A stretch of 50,063 bases of DNA. It comes from an uncultured Porphyromonadaceae bacterium (GTDB lineage: Bacteria; Bacteroidota; Bacteroidia; Bacteroidales; Muribaculaceae). The notes under the pieces were generated by a model. The model was not told the DNA's origin, made no database searches, and saw only the letters and a program-made list of their open reading frames with translations. The stretch is taken from positions 1-50,063 of the forward strand of contig CAMWSM010000011.1 of assembly GCA_947176915.1 (NCBI GenBank), given 5' to 3'. Below are positions 8,986 to 16,673 of the stretch, piece after piece. The first letter of the stretch is position 1, and the number at the start of each line of letters is the position of its first letter. The translations under genes were made by a program, and so were the position numbers.

Positions 8986-10209
8986 TTATTTCAAGCCGAT
9001 TTTCTTTGCAACCGCCTGAGGAACGGCATTCTTGTTGACCATCACATTGATTGTCTTGGCAAGAAGGAAAGGCTCCGACACGTAGAAATAGCCGTCGTAG
9101 ATCTGGTTGGTGTCCCAGGAATTTTTAACCTTGTAGAAACGGTTGCCGTTCTGATCCTCGGCAATGCCTACGATCACCATCCCGTGGTCGTCGGTAGTCT
9201 GATAATTATCGAAACCTGCCTGACGGCTCTCCTGAGTAACGTTGATCTCCTTCACCGGACCATTGATGTCCGAATTGGCTTTATCACGCTCTTTGTCGGA
9301 AAGCTTCACCCAGCGTGAAAGCTCCGTTCCCTCAAGATTAGCCTCCGACTTAGGCTCGGGAAGCACTGCGAATCCCTTTGCCCACTTGAAACCCGGTTCG
9401 GAAACGTCAGCGCCCCATGCCACGGTATAGCCATTCTCAAGAGCGTTGTCGATAGTGGCTTTCATCTCGTCGAGAGGCACATTCATGCTCTCCGCCCAAA
9501 GCCAGTTGTCGGGAATTTCGATAGCGAAAGGCTTATAGAAAGGATGATGTGTGAAGCTGGTGATGCTTATGAAATCATCCCCTTTCAAGCCGAGTTCCTT
9601 AGCATAGCTCTGAGGAGTATATTTCTTACCGTCTATGGTGAACTCCGTAGGTTCCGGTCCGAGATAAGCGTCAAGAATACCGATAAATCCGGGAAGCCAT
9701 GCCGTTGAAACCTTTCTGTTAGGATTCTTAAGCACTGCGTTAAGATATGCTGTCAAGGCATTGTTAAGCTCGCCGTGTACATGCTTATCCTCCCCATAGT
9801 TCAAGCCGTCATAGACAGCCTCGGGCACAACGCCGTAGGTGTCAACCACATTTATCACATCTGCAAAAGATCCGCCGGGAGCGAAATTCACGTTGCCATG
9901 GGTGCGTATATATTTCTTTGCCTTGTCGATATAGCATTTGCGCACAGTGTACATCTCGGAAAGGTCGATATTCTTGTCCCCTCCGCGACGCAGAACGTCA
10001 TCCTCAAGGAAAGAAGTGCCCGAGAAGCTCCAGCAAGTGCCCGACTTATTCTGGTCTTTGACAGAAGTAGTGGGATTGATCTTGATGTCATTGAATTTAA
10101 ATCCGGTGGAATCCGGTTTTGCCTCGGGCGCGGGAGCCTGCATGTCGGTTGCGGCTGCTGTCAGAGGGCACACGAGAGCCAGCGCGGCAGCATAGATAAG
10201 TTTTTTCAT
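8986..10209 (-). CDS. Secreted C1B-type cysteine peptidase (bleomycin hydrolase/PepC family)
   Basis: A papain-fold aminopeptidase-type enzyme. The N-terminus is a signal peptide (MKKLIYAAALALVCPLTAAA), so it acts in the periplasm or outside, unlike the cytosolic PepC of Firmicutes. Catalytic residues are visible: the oxyanion Gln and nucleophile in DQNKSGTCWSFSG (Cys59), His342 in DDHGMVIVGIA and Asn363 in KVKNSWD. The 407-residue length agrees with the family. The C-terminus (VAKKIGLK) could plug the active site as in C1B enzymes, an inference. It has its own promoter and terminator. Likely role: peptide trimming or nutrient use. Confidence 0.92.
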   Translation of the reverse strand: MKKLIYAAALALVCPLTAAATDMQAPAPEAKPDSTGFKFNDIKINPTTSVKDQNKSGTCWSFSGTSFLEDDVLRRGGDKNIDLSEMYTVRKCYIDKAKKYIRTHGNVNFAPGGSFADVINVVDTYGVVPEAVYDGLNYGEDKHVHGELNNALTAYLNAVLKNPNRKVSTAWLPGFIGILDAYLGPEPTEFTIDGKKYTPQSYAKELGLKGDDFISITSFTHHPFYKPFAIEIPDNWLWAESMNVPLDEMKATIDNALENGYTVAWGADVSEPGFKWAKGFAVLPEPKSEANLEGTELSRWVKLSDKERDKANSDINGPVKEINVTQESRQAGFDNYQTTDDHGMVIVGIAEDQNGNRFYKVKNSWDTNQIYDGYFYVSEPFLLAKTINVMVNKNAVPQAVAKKIGLK

Positions 10210-10283
10210 TGTTTTTCGGGTATGTCCGGTTAGTATAAGGGTTTATTCAAGATCCTCTCATGCGAAAGGATGGTTATCAACTG

Positions 10284-10315
10284 CAAACTTACAAAAATAA
10301 ATTGATTCCGGCAAA
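10284..10315 (-). promoter_or_regulatory. Promoter of the C1 peptidase gene
   Basis: TTTG (10312-10315) and TAAGTTTG (10284-10291) on the minus strand are separated by exactly 20 bases, a perfect Bacteroidetes-type promoter. The transcript would have a leader of about 70 bases. Confidence 0.8.
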
Positions 10316-10321
10316 TAAAAT

Positions 10322-10352
10322 CTCCCCCTGCTCCTTAAAGGAATAAGGGGAG
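10322..10352 (-). terminator. Probable terminator of the RiPP operon
   Basis: CTCCCC/GGGGAG arms close a structure with an inner CCTT/AAGG hairpin. On the minus strand it is followed by ATTTTATTT. It lies about 55 bases after the exporter stop and abuts the -33 box of the next gene. Confidence 0.55.
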
Positions 10353-10407
10353 CACATTCATTCATTTATTTAAAGTACAAAGTATTTGGAGAACAGCGGC
10401 GCAATAC

Positions 10408-12573
10408 TTATATTGATAATTGAAGTTGATTCTTAACGAGATGCCAATATTCCCCTTTAAGATTAATCAGTTCTTGATGGGTGCCTTGTTCTGCAATCCT
10501 GCCATCTTTTATGAATATAATCTTATCTGCATTCTGCACTGTACTTAAACGATGGGCAGCAATTATTATTGTCTTGCCTTTTCCAAATTCACTTATATTA
10601 TCTACGATTGATTTCTCGTTATTTGCATCCAGGGATGAAGTTGCTTCATCAAGAAATAATATGTCGGGATTTTTGTATAATGCTCTGGCGATCATTAGTC
10701 GTTGTTTTTGACCTCCGCTCATTTCAATTCCGGAGACACCTATCTTGGTATGAATTCCCATAGGCAATGAATTGACAAAAGCTCTTAGTCCAACGGTCTC
10801 TAATATCTTCTCCGCTCTTACCTTATCCGGACAGCTTGCTGAGAGAGAAATATTTTCTAAAATGGTTCCGGAGAATATCCTTGCTTCCTGCATCACTACC
10901 CCGCAATGACGCAGCCAATCCTGATTGTCAATCTCTGAGATAGGATACCCGCTTAATGACAGCGTTCCAACCTGAGGAATATAAAACCCTAACATCAGTT
11001 TTATCAATGTAGACTTTCCACAACCGCTTTCTCCGACAAGTGCCGTCACTGTCCCCTCTTTAATTTTAAGATTGAAGTCTTTTATTACAAATGGTGAATT
11101 TGTGCCTGCATATCTGAAACTGACATTATTAAAACAGATGGATGGATTCTTAAATTTAATCTTTCCTCTAAATTCTGATTCGTCATGAATGACGTCATCT
11201 ATTCTTTGATATGACAATAATGCCTCCTGTAAAGAATTGAGAGAACTGCTTATAGTGGAAAATGGCTGAGAAAGCCGTCCGGTTATATACCCTAACGACA
11301 TCAATACACCTATCGATATATCACCTGAAATCACCATGATTGCGCCTACTCCGGTAATTGTCAAGTCTTTTATTCTTGTCAGGACAATATGCCCTCCTCC
11401 TTGAAAATAATTGAGCCAGATAGATTTTATTGTCACTTTATTAATCTCTTCCTGAGTTTTTTTCCATTTTTCTATTTTCGAAGTTTCGGCATTATTCACT
11501 TTTAAATCTGCCATGCCGTTGGTAAGTTCATAGGCATGATTGCGATTTTCAGATGAATGCGTGAAATAGGCATAATCTATAGTCTTACGTCTGTTCAAAA
11601 ATAAAGCATTCCATCCAATTTCAAGAAGCGACATTATGAAAAAAATAGAGAAAATAGTAATGCTATACTTAAAAAGCAAGTATCCAAATACTATAGTTGT
11701 CAGAGAAATAATAACAATAGAATCAGGGAATGACAAAAGAAAATCCTTGATTCTGGTTTGATCGTTTATTTTTTGAACAAAATCAGAGCTGACTTTCTTA
11801 TCAAAAAATGATAATGGAAATTTTGCCAGTCTTTCCAGAAAGTTATTAACCATTTGCAGATGGATGCCTAAACCTGTTTTTGTCAAGACTAAATTCATGC
11901 CGTTTGATGCTATCAATCCGCCAATCGCTATAGCCAGTTGGCTGAGCAATAATAGTACTATCAGGTTGACATCTTTCAGTCCTATTCCGTCGTCTATGGT
12001 TTTCTTCAAAAGCAGAGGTATGGAAAAATCGGCTGCCATTATAGCCAGTGAGATCAGAAGCGCAATAAGAAACTTACCTTTATGCACCTTAAAGAATCCT
12101 GATAAATAAGAAAAGAAATCTTTAAGGCTATTCTCTTTAGGAAATTCCTGGCTATTGAAAGACTCTCTTGGCTCAAATAATATGGCTAATCCGGTATTAT
12201 CCTCCGACAGCCAATATTTGGAAAAATCATTTTCCGAATATTTCAGTTTACCTTGTGCCGGGTCAGCTATATAGTATTTTCCCCTTTTGGTGTCATAATT
12301 ATATAGAACCACAAAATGTCTCTGCTGCCAATATAGTATGGCAGGCAGAGGCATATTTGAGATATTCTCAATTCTTATGCGCACAGCGGCGCTATCCATA
12401 TTTATCTTATCCGCACATTCCTTTATGTCCCTGATGGACATTCCCAGGCGATTCAGCTCGGAAATACCATGCAAGTGTCGCAAAGGAATTTCCTTGCCAT
12501 AATGTCTCGCTATCATTTTCAAGCATGACAGACCGCAATCAGAATGTTCAATTTGCCTATAACACTTAAACAT
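10408..12573 (-). CDS. C39 peptidase-containing ABC exporter (bacteriocin/RiPP type)
   Basis: Inner-membrane transporter that removes a Gly-Gly leader and exports the peptide. Domain order: C39 peptidase (1-135) with Gln7, Cys13 (QIEHSDCG), His86 (QRHFVVLY) and Asp104 (IADPAQ), so the protease is complete; an ABC transmembrane domain (about 160-450); and an ATPase with Walker A GESGCGKST (514-522), signature SGGQKQR (619-625), Walker B ILFLDE and the H-loop His674. At 721 residues it is full length. It is the last gene of a four-gene operon, 26 bases after the barrel gene. Its natural substrate should be the Cys-rich peptide encoded at the front of the operon. No HlyD-type adaptor gene is nearby, which is unusual for exporters that must also cross an outer membrane. 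Confidence 0.95.
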   Translation of the reverse strand: MFKCYRQIEHSDCGLSCLKMIARHYGKEIPLRHLHGISELNRLGMSIRDIKECADKINMDSAAVRIRIENISNMPLPAILYWQQRHFVVLYNYDTKRGKYYIADPAQGKLKYSENDFSKYWLSEDNTGLAILFEPRESFNSQEFPKENSLKDFFSYLSGFFKVHKGKFLIALLISLAIMAADFSIPLLLKKTIDDGIGLKDVNLIVLLLLSQLAIAIGGLIASNGMNLVLTKTGLGIHLQMVNNFLERLAKFPLSFFDKKVSSDFVQKINDQTRIKDFLLSFPDSIVIISLTTIVFGYLLFKYSITIFSIFFIMSLLEIGWNALFLNRRKTIDYAYFTHSSENRNHAYELTNGMADLKVNNAETSKIEKWKKTQEEINKVTIKSIWLNYFQGGGHIVLTRIKDLTITGVGAIMVISGDISIGVLMSLGYITGRLSQPFSTISSSLNSLQEALLSYQRIDDVIHDESEFRGKIKFKNPSICFNNVSFRYAGTNSPFVIKDFNLKIKEGTVTALVGESGCGKSTLIKLMLGFYIPQVGTLSLSGYPISEIDNQDWLRHCGVVMQEARIFSGTILENISLSASCPDKVRAEKILETVGLRAFVNSLPMGIHTKIGVSGIEMSGGQKQRLMIARALYKNPDILFLDEATSSLDANNEKSIVDNISEFGKGKTIIIAAHRLSTVQNADKIIFIKDGRIAEQGTHQELINLKGEYWHLVKNQLQLSI

Positions 12574-12599
12574 AAAGATTTATTAAACAGATCTATTTT

Positions 12600-14675
12600 C
12601 TATTTTGCTTTGTTGATACTTGTCTTGCTTTCCTCAGCTCCCTGCACGTAGATATTTCTGTCAATTTTCTTTCCGTAGCCAAAGGTGTATGTGATCTGTA
12701 TGAAGCCATTCCTCCCTGTCTCAAAAGAATTATAGTTTGTGGAGTAGTAGGGAGAGGTGTAATTGACGCGTATCCTCTGCTTGTCATTGAAAATATTGCT
12801 CAATTTAAATTTTATGTACAAATCGCCGGTGCCGTATGTTATGCCGACATTCCAGCCGCCCTGTCTCCAGTACTCTTCCCTTCCCCCTTCATCAAGGTGT
12901 TTGAAGGGTCCGTCGTAATCCACCTCAAGATTGACATTGCCGATAGTGTAGTCTGCGCCACCGGAAAAAGTGAAGTAATTCCTATGTCTGCGCAAGTTTC
13001 CCTCCGTGGCGGTATAAAACCATTGAGGAGTCAGACTCACAGAAAGATTGCGGTCAAAGAAATGACCTTTTATAGATAGACTTCCCCTAAGGTCGTGGAC
13101 AGGTGAGATATTGACTTTCTCCATCACTAATCCTCCCATTTCCCTGTCGGCAGGTCGATATTCAGTCAGGATATCATTGATCTTATATAAATAACCAAGT
13201 CCTGCTCCAAAAGAGAGCCACTTGGTAGTAAGATAGGTGGCATAGAGATAGGTGTCCCATGAAGTGTCTTTCTTCAGCGAGGGATTGCCGACGCTCCATA
13301 AGAGTTCCGAATTTTTTACCAACACCGGGTTTGACTCGCTTGCAGAGGGAAAAGATGAGTTATATCGGAGACTTCCACTGAACATAAACTTCCTTGTGGG
13401 ATTCCAGTCTACCGATGTGGAGAAAGTGGGGGAAACGGAATGTTCCTTTAGATCCCCTATCTGCCAGAAAGAGGAGTTGAAGCCGGGATAAAAATACATG
13501 CGTAACTTTTGCGACGCAATCCAGCTGATTATAAATTCTGAGTTGATCTCTTGGCGTGTCTGTCTGCTGAGGGTATTTGCAGATCCTGCGTATCGGGTGG
13601 AAAACCAATCGAAAGTACCCACAAGATTAAGATAGAAATTCCATTTGTCAGACAGTTTGAAAGCCGGGAACAATGTTAACTTAAACGTATTCACGTCTTC
13701 TTTTATAGTGTTGAAAATTGGGGATGTGTCCCCCGTCTTGTTGGTTGACCAATTGTCGTTTCTTGCATAATTATAATTCCAAAGAGCGGAAATAGTCCAT
13801 TTGGGGTTGAACCGATAGAAGTAGTTACCTCCGGCTTGTGGGGAAATGGAGCGGGACGATGAGGTGAAAAAGGAATATTCCGATCCGAAAAGATTCTCCG
13901 ACCATGAACTGACGGATGAGGAGCCGCTGCCGGGATTCCTGTCCCAACCTAAGGCGAATGTATGGGTCATCCGGAAGTTTTTGTTTGTATATCTTACGTA
14001 TAGACCGAAATTAAGACCGTCTTCACGAGTGTAGGAAAAGCTCTCCTCATCCTGAATTATCTCATCATATTTCCGGTCATTGTAATAGATGTCGCGGTAA
14101 GTTGTCTCCGCTTTCTTCGACGAGCGATGGTCGCGGAGATAGTTTCCACGAAACATAGCTCCGTAGGTCATTTTCTTATAGACGAGTTTGGAGGAGATTT
14201 CATAAATACCGTTATTAGGCACCCGTTGAAACAGGGAGATTTTGGATACTCCACCCGCCTCATATTCTGTCATCACAAAGTTTACGGCATATTTAACCCC
14301 CTCATACTTAGGATCGGTCGGATCCTGAATGCACTCCACCCGTTTCACCTCCTTTGGCCAGAACGTAGAGATGTCGATGCCCTCTGCCTTCACTCCATTT
14401 ATGAACACCACTGCCGTTCCCCCTCCGGGAGTTACGATGGCACCATCTTTTTCCTCAAGAAAAGGGAGATGCATCGCCTTTATGAGAGTGGCAGGAGAAG
14501 TGGAAAGTTTCTTCTCTTTTTTTGTAGGAATCACGTTTATCACTCCATTTTCAATCCATCCACGCTCAGCTTGAATGACTACCTCCTCAAGTTTGTTGAC
14601 AGGGATAGAGTCATCGGCTACTGAGCTGAGCACTGCCGTAAAAAGAATAAGAGTAACTAATATCTGATGTTTCAT
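12600..14675 (-). CDS. Outer-membrane beta-barrel protein of the RiPP operon (TonB-receptor-like)
   Basis: This 691-residue protein starts with a signal peptide (MKHQILVTLILFTAVLSSVA). A short plug-like region (about 30-160) follows, with VVFINGVKA and EVKRVECIQDP, like the plug of TonB-dependent receptors. A long series of amphipathic beta strands then ends in an aromatic C-terminus-proximal strand (FIQITYTFGYGKK). There is no N-terminal carboxypeptidase-like (CarboxypepD_reg) domain, which most Bacteroidetes receptors of this group have. It belongs to the outer-membrane beta-barrel family (OMP_b-brl_3 type) and is clearly paralogous to the protein at 19240-21375. Encoded between the radical SAM enzyme and the exporter, it probably moves or receives the modified peptide at the outer membrane (inference). 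Confidence 0.85.
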   Translation of the reverse strand: MKHQILVTLILFTAVLSSVADDSIPVNKLEEVVIQAERGWIENGVINVIPTKKEKKLSTSPATLIKAMHLPFLEEKDGAIVTPGGGTAVVFINGVKAEGIDISTFWPKEVKRVECIQDPTDPKYEGVKYAVNFVMTEYEAGGVSKISLFQRVPNNGIYEISSKLVYKKMTYGAMFRGNYLRDHRSSKKAETTYRDIYYNDRKYDEIIQDEESFSYTREDGLNFGLYVRYTNKNFRMTHTFALGWDRNPGSGSSSVSSWSENLFGSEYSFFTSSSRSISPQAGGNYFYRFNPKWTISALWNYNYARNDNWSTNKTGDTSPIFNTIKEDVNTFKLTLFPAFKLSDKWNFYLNLVGTFDWFSTRYAGSANTLSRQTRQEINSEFIISWIASQKLRMYFYPGFNSSFWQIGDLKEHSVSPTFSTSVDWNPTRKFMFSGSLRYNSSFPSASESNPVLVKNSELLWSVGNPSLKKDTSWDTYLYATYLTTKWLSFGAGLGYLYKINDILTEYRPADREMGGLVMEKVNISPVHDLRGSLSIKGHFFDRNLSVSLTPQWFYTATEGNLRRHRNYFTFSGGADYTIGNVNLEVDYDGPFKHLDEGGREEYWRQGGWNVGITYGTGDLYIKFKLSNIFNDKQRIRVNYTSPYYSTNYNSFETGRNGFIQITYTFGYGKKIDRNIYVQGAEESKTSINKAK

Positions 14676-14686
14676 GATTGGCTTTT

Positions 14687-15985
14687 TTATTGGTTTAATG
14701 GTAAAAATGAATGTTCAAAAATATCCAAAACAATATCGTTGATCTGCGATTCGGTATATCTCATAGTACACTCTTCGTTATCCATATCCTCAACAGCCCT
14801 TTGTTTACACCCTCCTCCGCAAATAGGTGCTATTCTGCATGTGCGACATACTTCCTTGGATAATTTGGCGTTATCCCGAACTCGTGTTTTTTCTGAATCA
14901 AAACATATCTTTCCAATAGAATTGATCTTCCCGATTTTATTTTCGTCTGTGAAATCTCTTGCAGTGCATCCGAATACATTGCCATCATAATTTATCAGAA
15001 GGTGGTTCTTTTTATCTCCATAACACGAGTCTTCAACGTTATGGGGGATATAGTTTGCCAAGACAAAAAATCCGTTTTTACGGAAAACTTTTCTTATTTC
15101 CATAATTTTTATTTCGGCGGTGTCTTTTTCCCGCACCTTATCTTGCCAAACCCTTTGGAAATCAAATTTTATAAATTGTTTTTCATCATCCGATAAGGAT
15201 ATGAAATAGTCTAAGATTTCCTTTACACTTCCAATATTTTCCACCGTATAGTTGACTCTTAGAATCACATTAATTCCTTTTTTAAGAAGTAGTACGACAT
15301 TATTTATTATAATGTCGAAGCTTCCTCTTTTATTTTTAAAGTATCGTGTAGAATCATGGGATTCTTTGCCTCCATCTAAAGTGATCTGAAATCCACAAGA
15401 AAATTTGGAGAGAAAATCTATCATTTCCTCATTTAATAATGCTCCATTAGAAGTAAAATGGATGTGTAATTCTTTTCCAAATTTCTTGCATACTTGTGAG
15501 GAATGGAGAATTATTCTTTTGGCAATACTGTCAAAATGAAATAATGGTTCTCCACCAAAGAAACCTAATTCAAATGACTTTATCTCGGGGTCAGACAGGG
15601 TTTGTGTAATGAAAGATTTTACCGCCTCCACTGTCTCCCCATTCATTCTTGAATTTGCAATATGATTTTCATAACAATACCAGCAGGAAAAATTACAATC
15701 CAGAGTAGGATTGATATGCAGGATAAACTCGTTGTGGTTGTCATCACATTTTCTAACCTTCTCCTGAAGCAATTTAATTTCATCACTTAATGAATCAATA
15801 ATAACACCTGCCTCGCAAAATTGTTCATAAAGTTTAGGAGTCGCTGTTCTAATTTCCTCAATAGTTTGTTTATTTGTATTAAAAATACTGTTCTTTATCA
15901 CCACAAAATTATCTTTGAAAGCATTATAGATAATCGTGTGCTTTCCATCAATATGAAGAATGGTGTTATATAGGCTATATTTCAT
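14687..15985 (-). CDS. Radical SAM/SPASM peptide maturase
   Basis: Putative RiPP-modifying enzyme of 432 residues. An N-terminal segment (1-85) could bind the leader. It is followed by the radical SAM core with Cys97, Cys101 and Cys104 (CNFSCWYC, the CX3CX2C that holds the 4Fe-4S cluster and SAM) and the GGEP motif at 144-147 (FFGGEPLF). The C-terminal SPASM region holds extra cluster ligands: Cys in NVFGCTARDF, then Cys380, 383, 389, 393 and 406 (CRTC, ICGGGC, EEC). This layout is that of anaerobic sulfatase-maturase and thioether-forming peptide maturases. It follows the precursor gene and is 11 bases from the barrel gene. The likely chemistry is thioether or C-C crosslinking of the core peptide; the exact bond cannot be read from sequence. 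Confidence 0.93.
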   Translation of the reverse strand: MKYSLYNTILHIDGKHTIIYNAFKDNFVVIKNSIFNTNKQTIEEIRTATPKLYEQFCEAGVIIDSLSDEIKLLQEKVRKCDDNHNEFILHINPTLDCNFSCWYCYENHIANSRMNGETVEAVKSFITQTLSDPEIKSFELGFFGGEPLFHFDSIAKRIILHSSQVCKKFGKELHIHFTSNGALLNEEMIDFLSKFSCGFQITLDGGKESHDSTRYFKNKRGSFDIIINNVVLLLKKGINVILRVNYTVENIGSVKEILDYFISLSDDEKQFIKFDFQRVWQDKVREKDTAEIKIMEIRKVFRKNGFFVLANYIPHNVEDSCYGDKKNHLLINYDGNVFGCTARDFTDENKIGKINSIGKICFDSEKTRVRDNAKLSKEVCRTCRIAPICGGGCKQRAVEDMDNEECTMRYTESQINDIVLDIFEHSFLPLNQ

Positions 15986-15996
15986 ATTTTTATATT

Positions 15997-16029
15997 CATA
16001 GGTTCCCTAATTATTTTAGGAAACCTATG
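15997..16029 (-). promoter_or_regulatory. Intercistronic hairpin between precursor and maturase genes
   Basis: A 14-bp stem with one mismatch (15997-16010 with 16016-16029) and a 5-base loop lies in the 89-base gap after the precursor stop. No U-run follows on the minus strand, so it looks like an mRNA stabiliser or partial attenuator rather than a full terminator. Such an element would let precursor mRNA exceed maturase mRNA (inference). Confidence 0.6.
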
Positions 16030-16074
16030 AACCTCATTATTATGGAGAAATGTATTAAATTCAAATATTTATTT

Positions 16075-16368
16075 TTATAATGCACCACAATCCTTGTCGC
16101 GGTTAATTTCTCTTTTTACAATTGTGGAAAGACAACTACCCTTATTTTTAGATTTAGGACAGGCACTGTTATAATTTTGGCAATCTCCACCATTAGTTGC
16201 ATTATGGCACTGCTCATACATATCGTTGATACAATTTCCTCCATTTCCACCCATGAAAGTCATGTTGGTGGAAAGAAGAGCGGACTCGCAGTCTCCGATA
16301 TTATTGTCAACTGGAAGACTTTCGATAAAGGCTGCAATTCTTGTTAATTTATTTTCCATAAAAATCAT
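16075..16368 (-). CDS. Cys-rich RiPP precursor peptide with Gly-Gly leader
   Basis: This 97-residue peptide does not resemble an enzyme. A helical leader (MENKLTRIAAFIESLPVDNN) ends in TNMTFMGG (Gly40-Gly41), the expected cleavage site of the C39 exporter, with hydrophobic Phe at -4. The core is rich in Gly, Asn and Cys: Cys46, 54, 63, 70, 79 and 94, with spacings of 8, 9, 7, 9 and 15, most preceded by a small or acidic residue (GNC, GDC, SAC, GSC). A further Cys27 lies in the leader. A second GG (43-44) and a third (60-61) follow. The start at 16368 has GAAAGGTG a few bases upstream; an in-frame ATG at 16359 is an alternative. It is first in the operon with the maturase, barrel and exporter. 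I know of no characterised product with this core. Confidence 0.85.
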   Translation of the reverse strand: MIFMENKLTRIAAFIESLPVDNNIGDCESALLSTNMTFMGGNGGNCINDMYEQCHNATNGGDCQNYNSACPKSKNKGSCLSTIVKREINRDKDCGAL

Positions 16369-16673
16369 TTAACACCTTTCAACTTGAAAGGCATGCAAAA
16401 TTAGAAATTATTGTCCGAAATATCCCTCTCTATATAGTTCACATTTATACACATTATTATTTTTACTAACATAAAACTTTGAGTATAAATAAATTGAAGA
16501 TAAATGTTGTAAACATTTGTAAACTTTTAATAAAAACAATTATAATATATCAGGAATCTATAAATTATATATTTATAAGTTTACAAATTTTTACAATCCC
16601 ACACATATATATTTGAATATTAGATATGTATAAAATTAAATCCTCTATATAAAATTTTATCACCACAATGAGT
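16369..16673 (-). promoter_or_regulatory. Control region of the RiPP operon with inverted pairs of TGTAAA repeats
   Basis: This A/T-rich gap of about 305 bases holds no gene. TGTAAAC occurs at 16508 and 16518, and TTTACA, its reverse complement, at 16580 and 16590. Two 10-bp-spaced direct pairs therefore face each other. A -7-like box TAATTTTG lies at 16396-16403 on the minus strand, about 105 bases from the nearest repeat. No TTTG is at the -33 distance, which fits a promoter that needs an activator. Confidence 0.6.
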
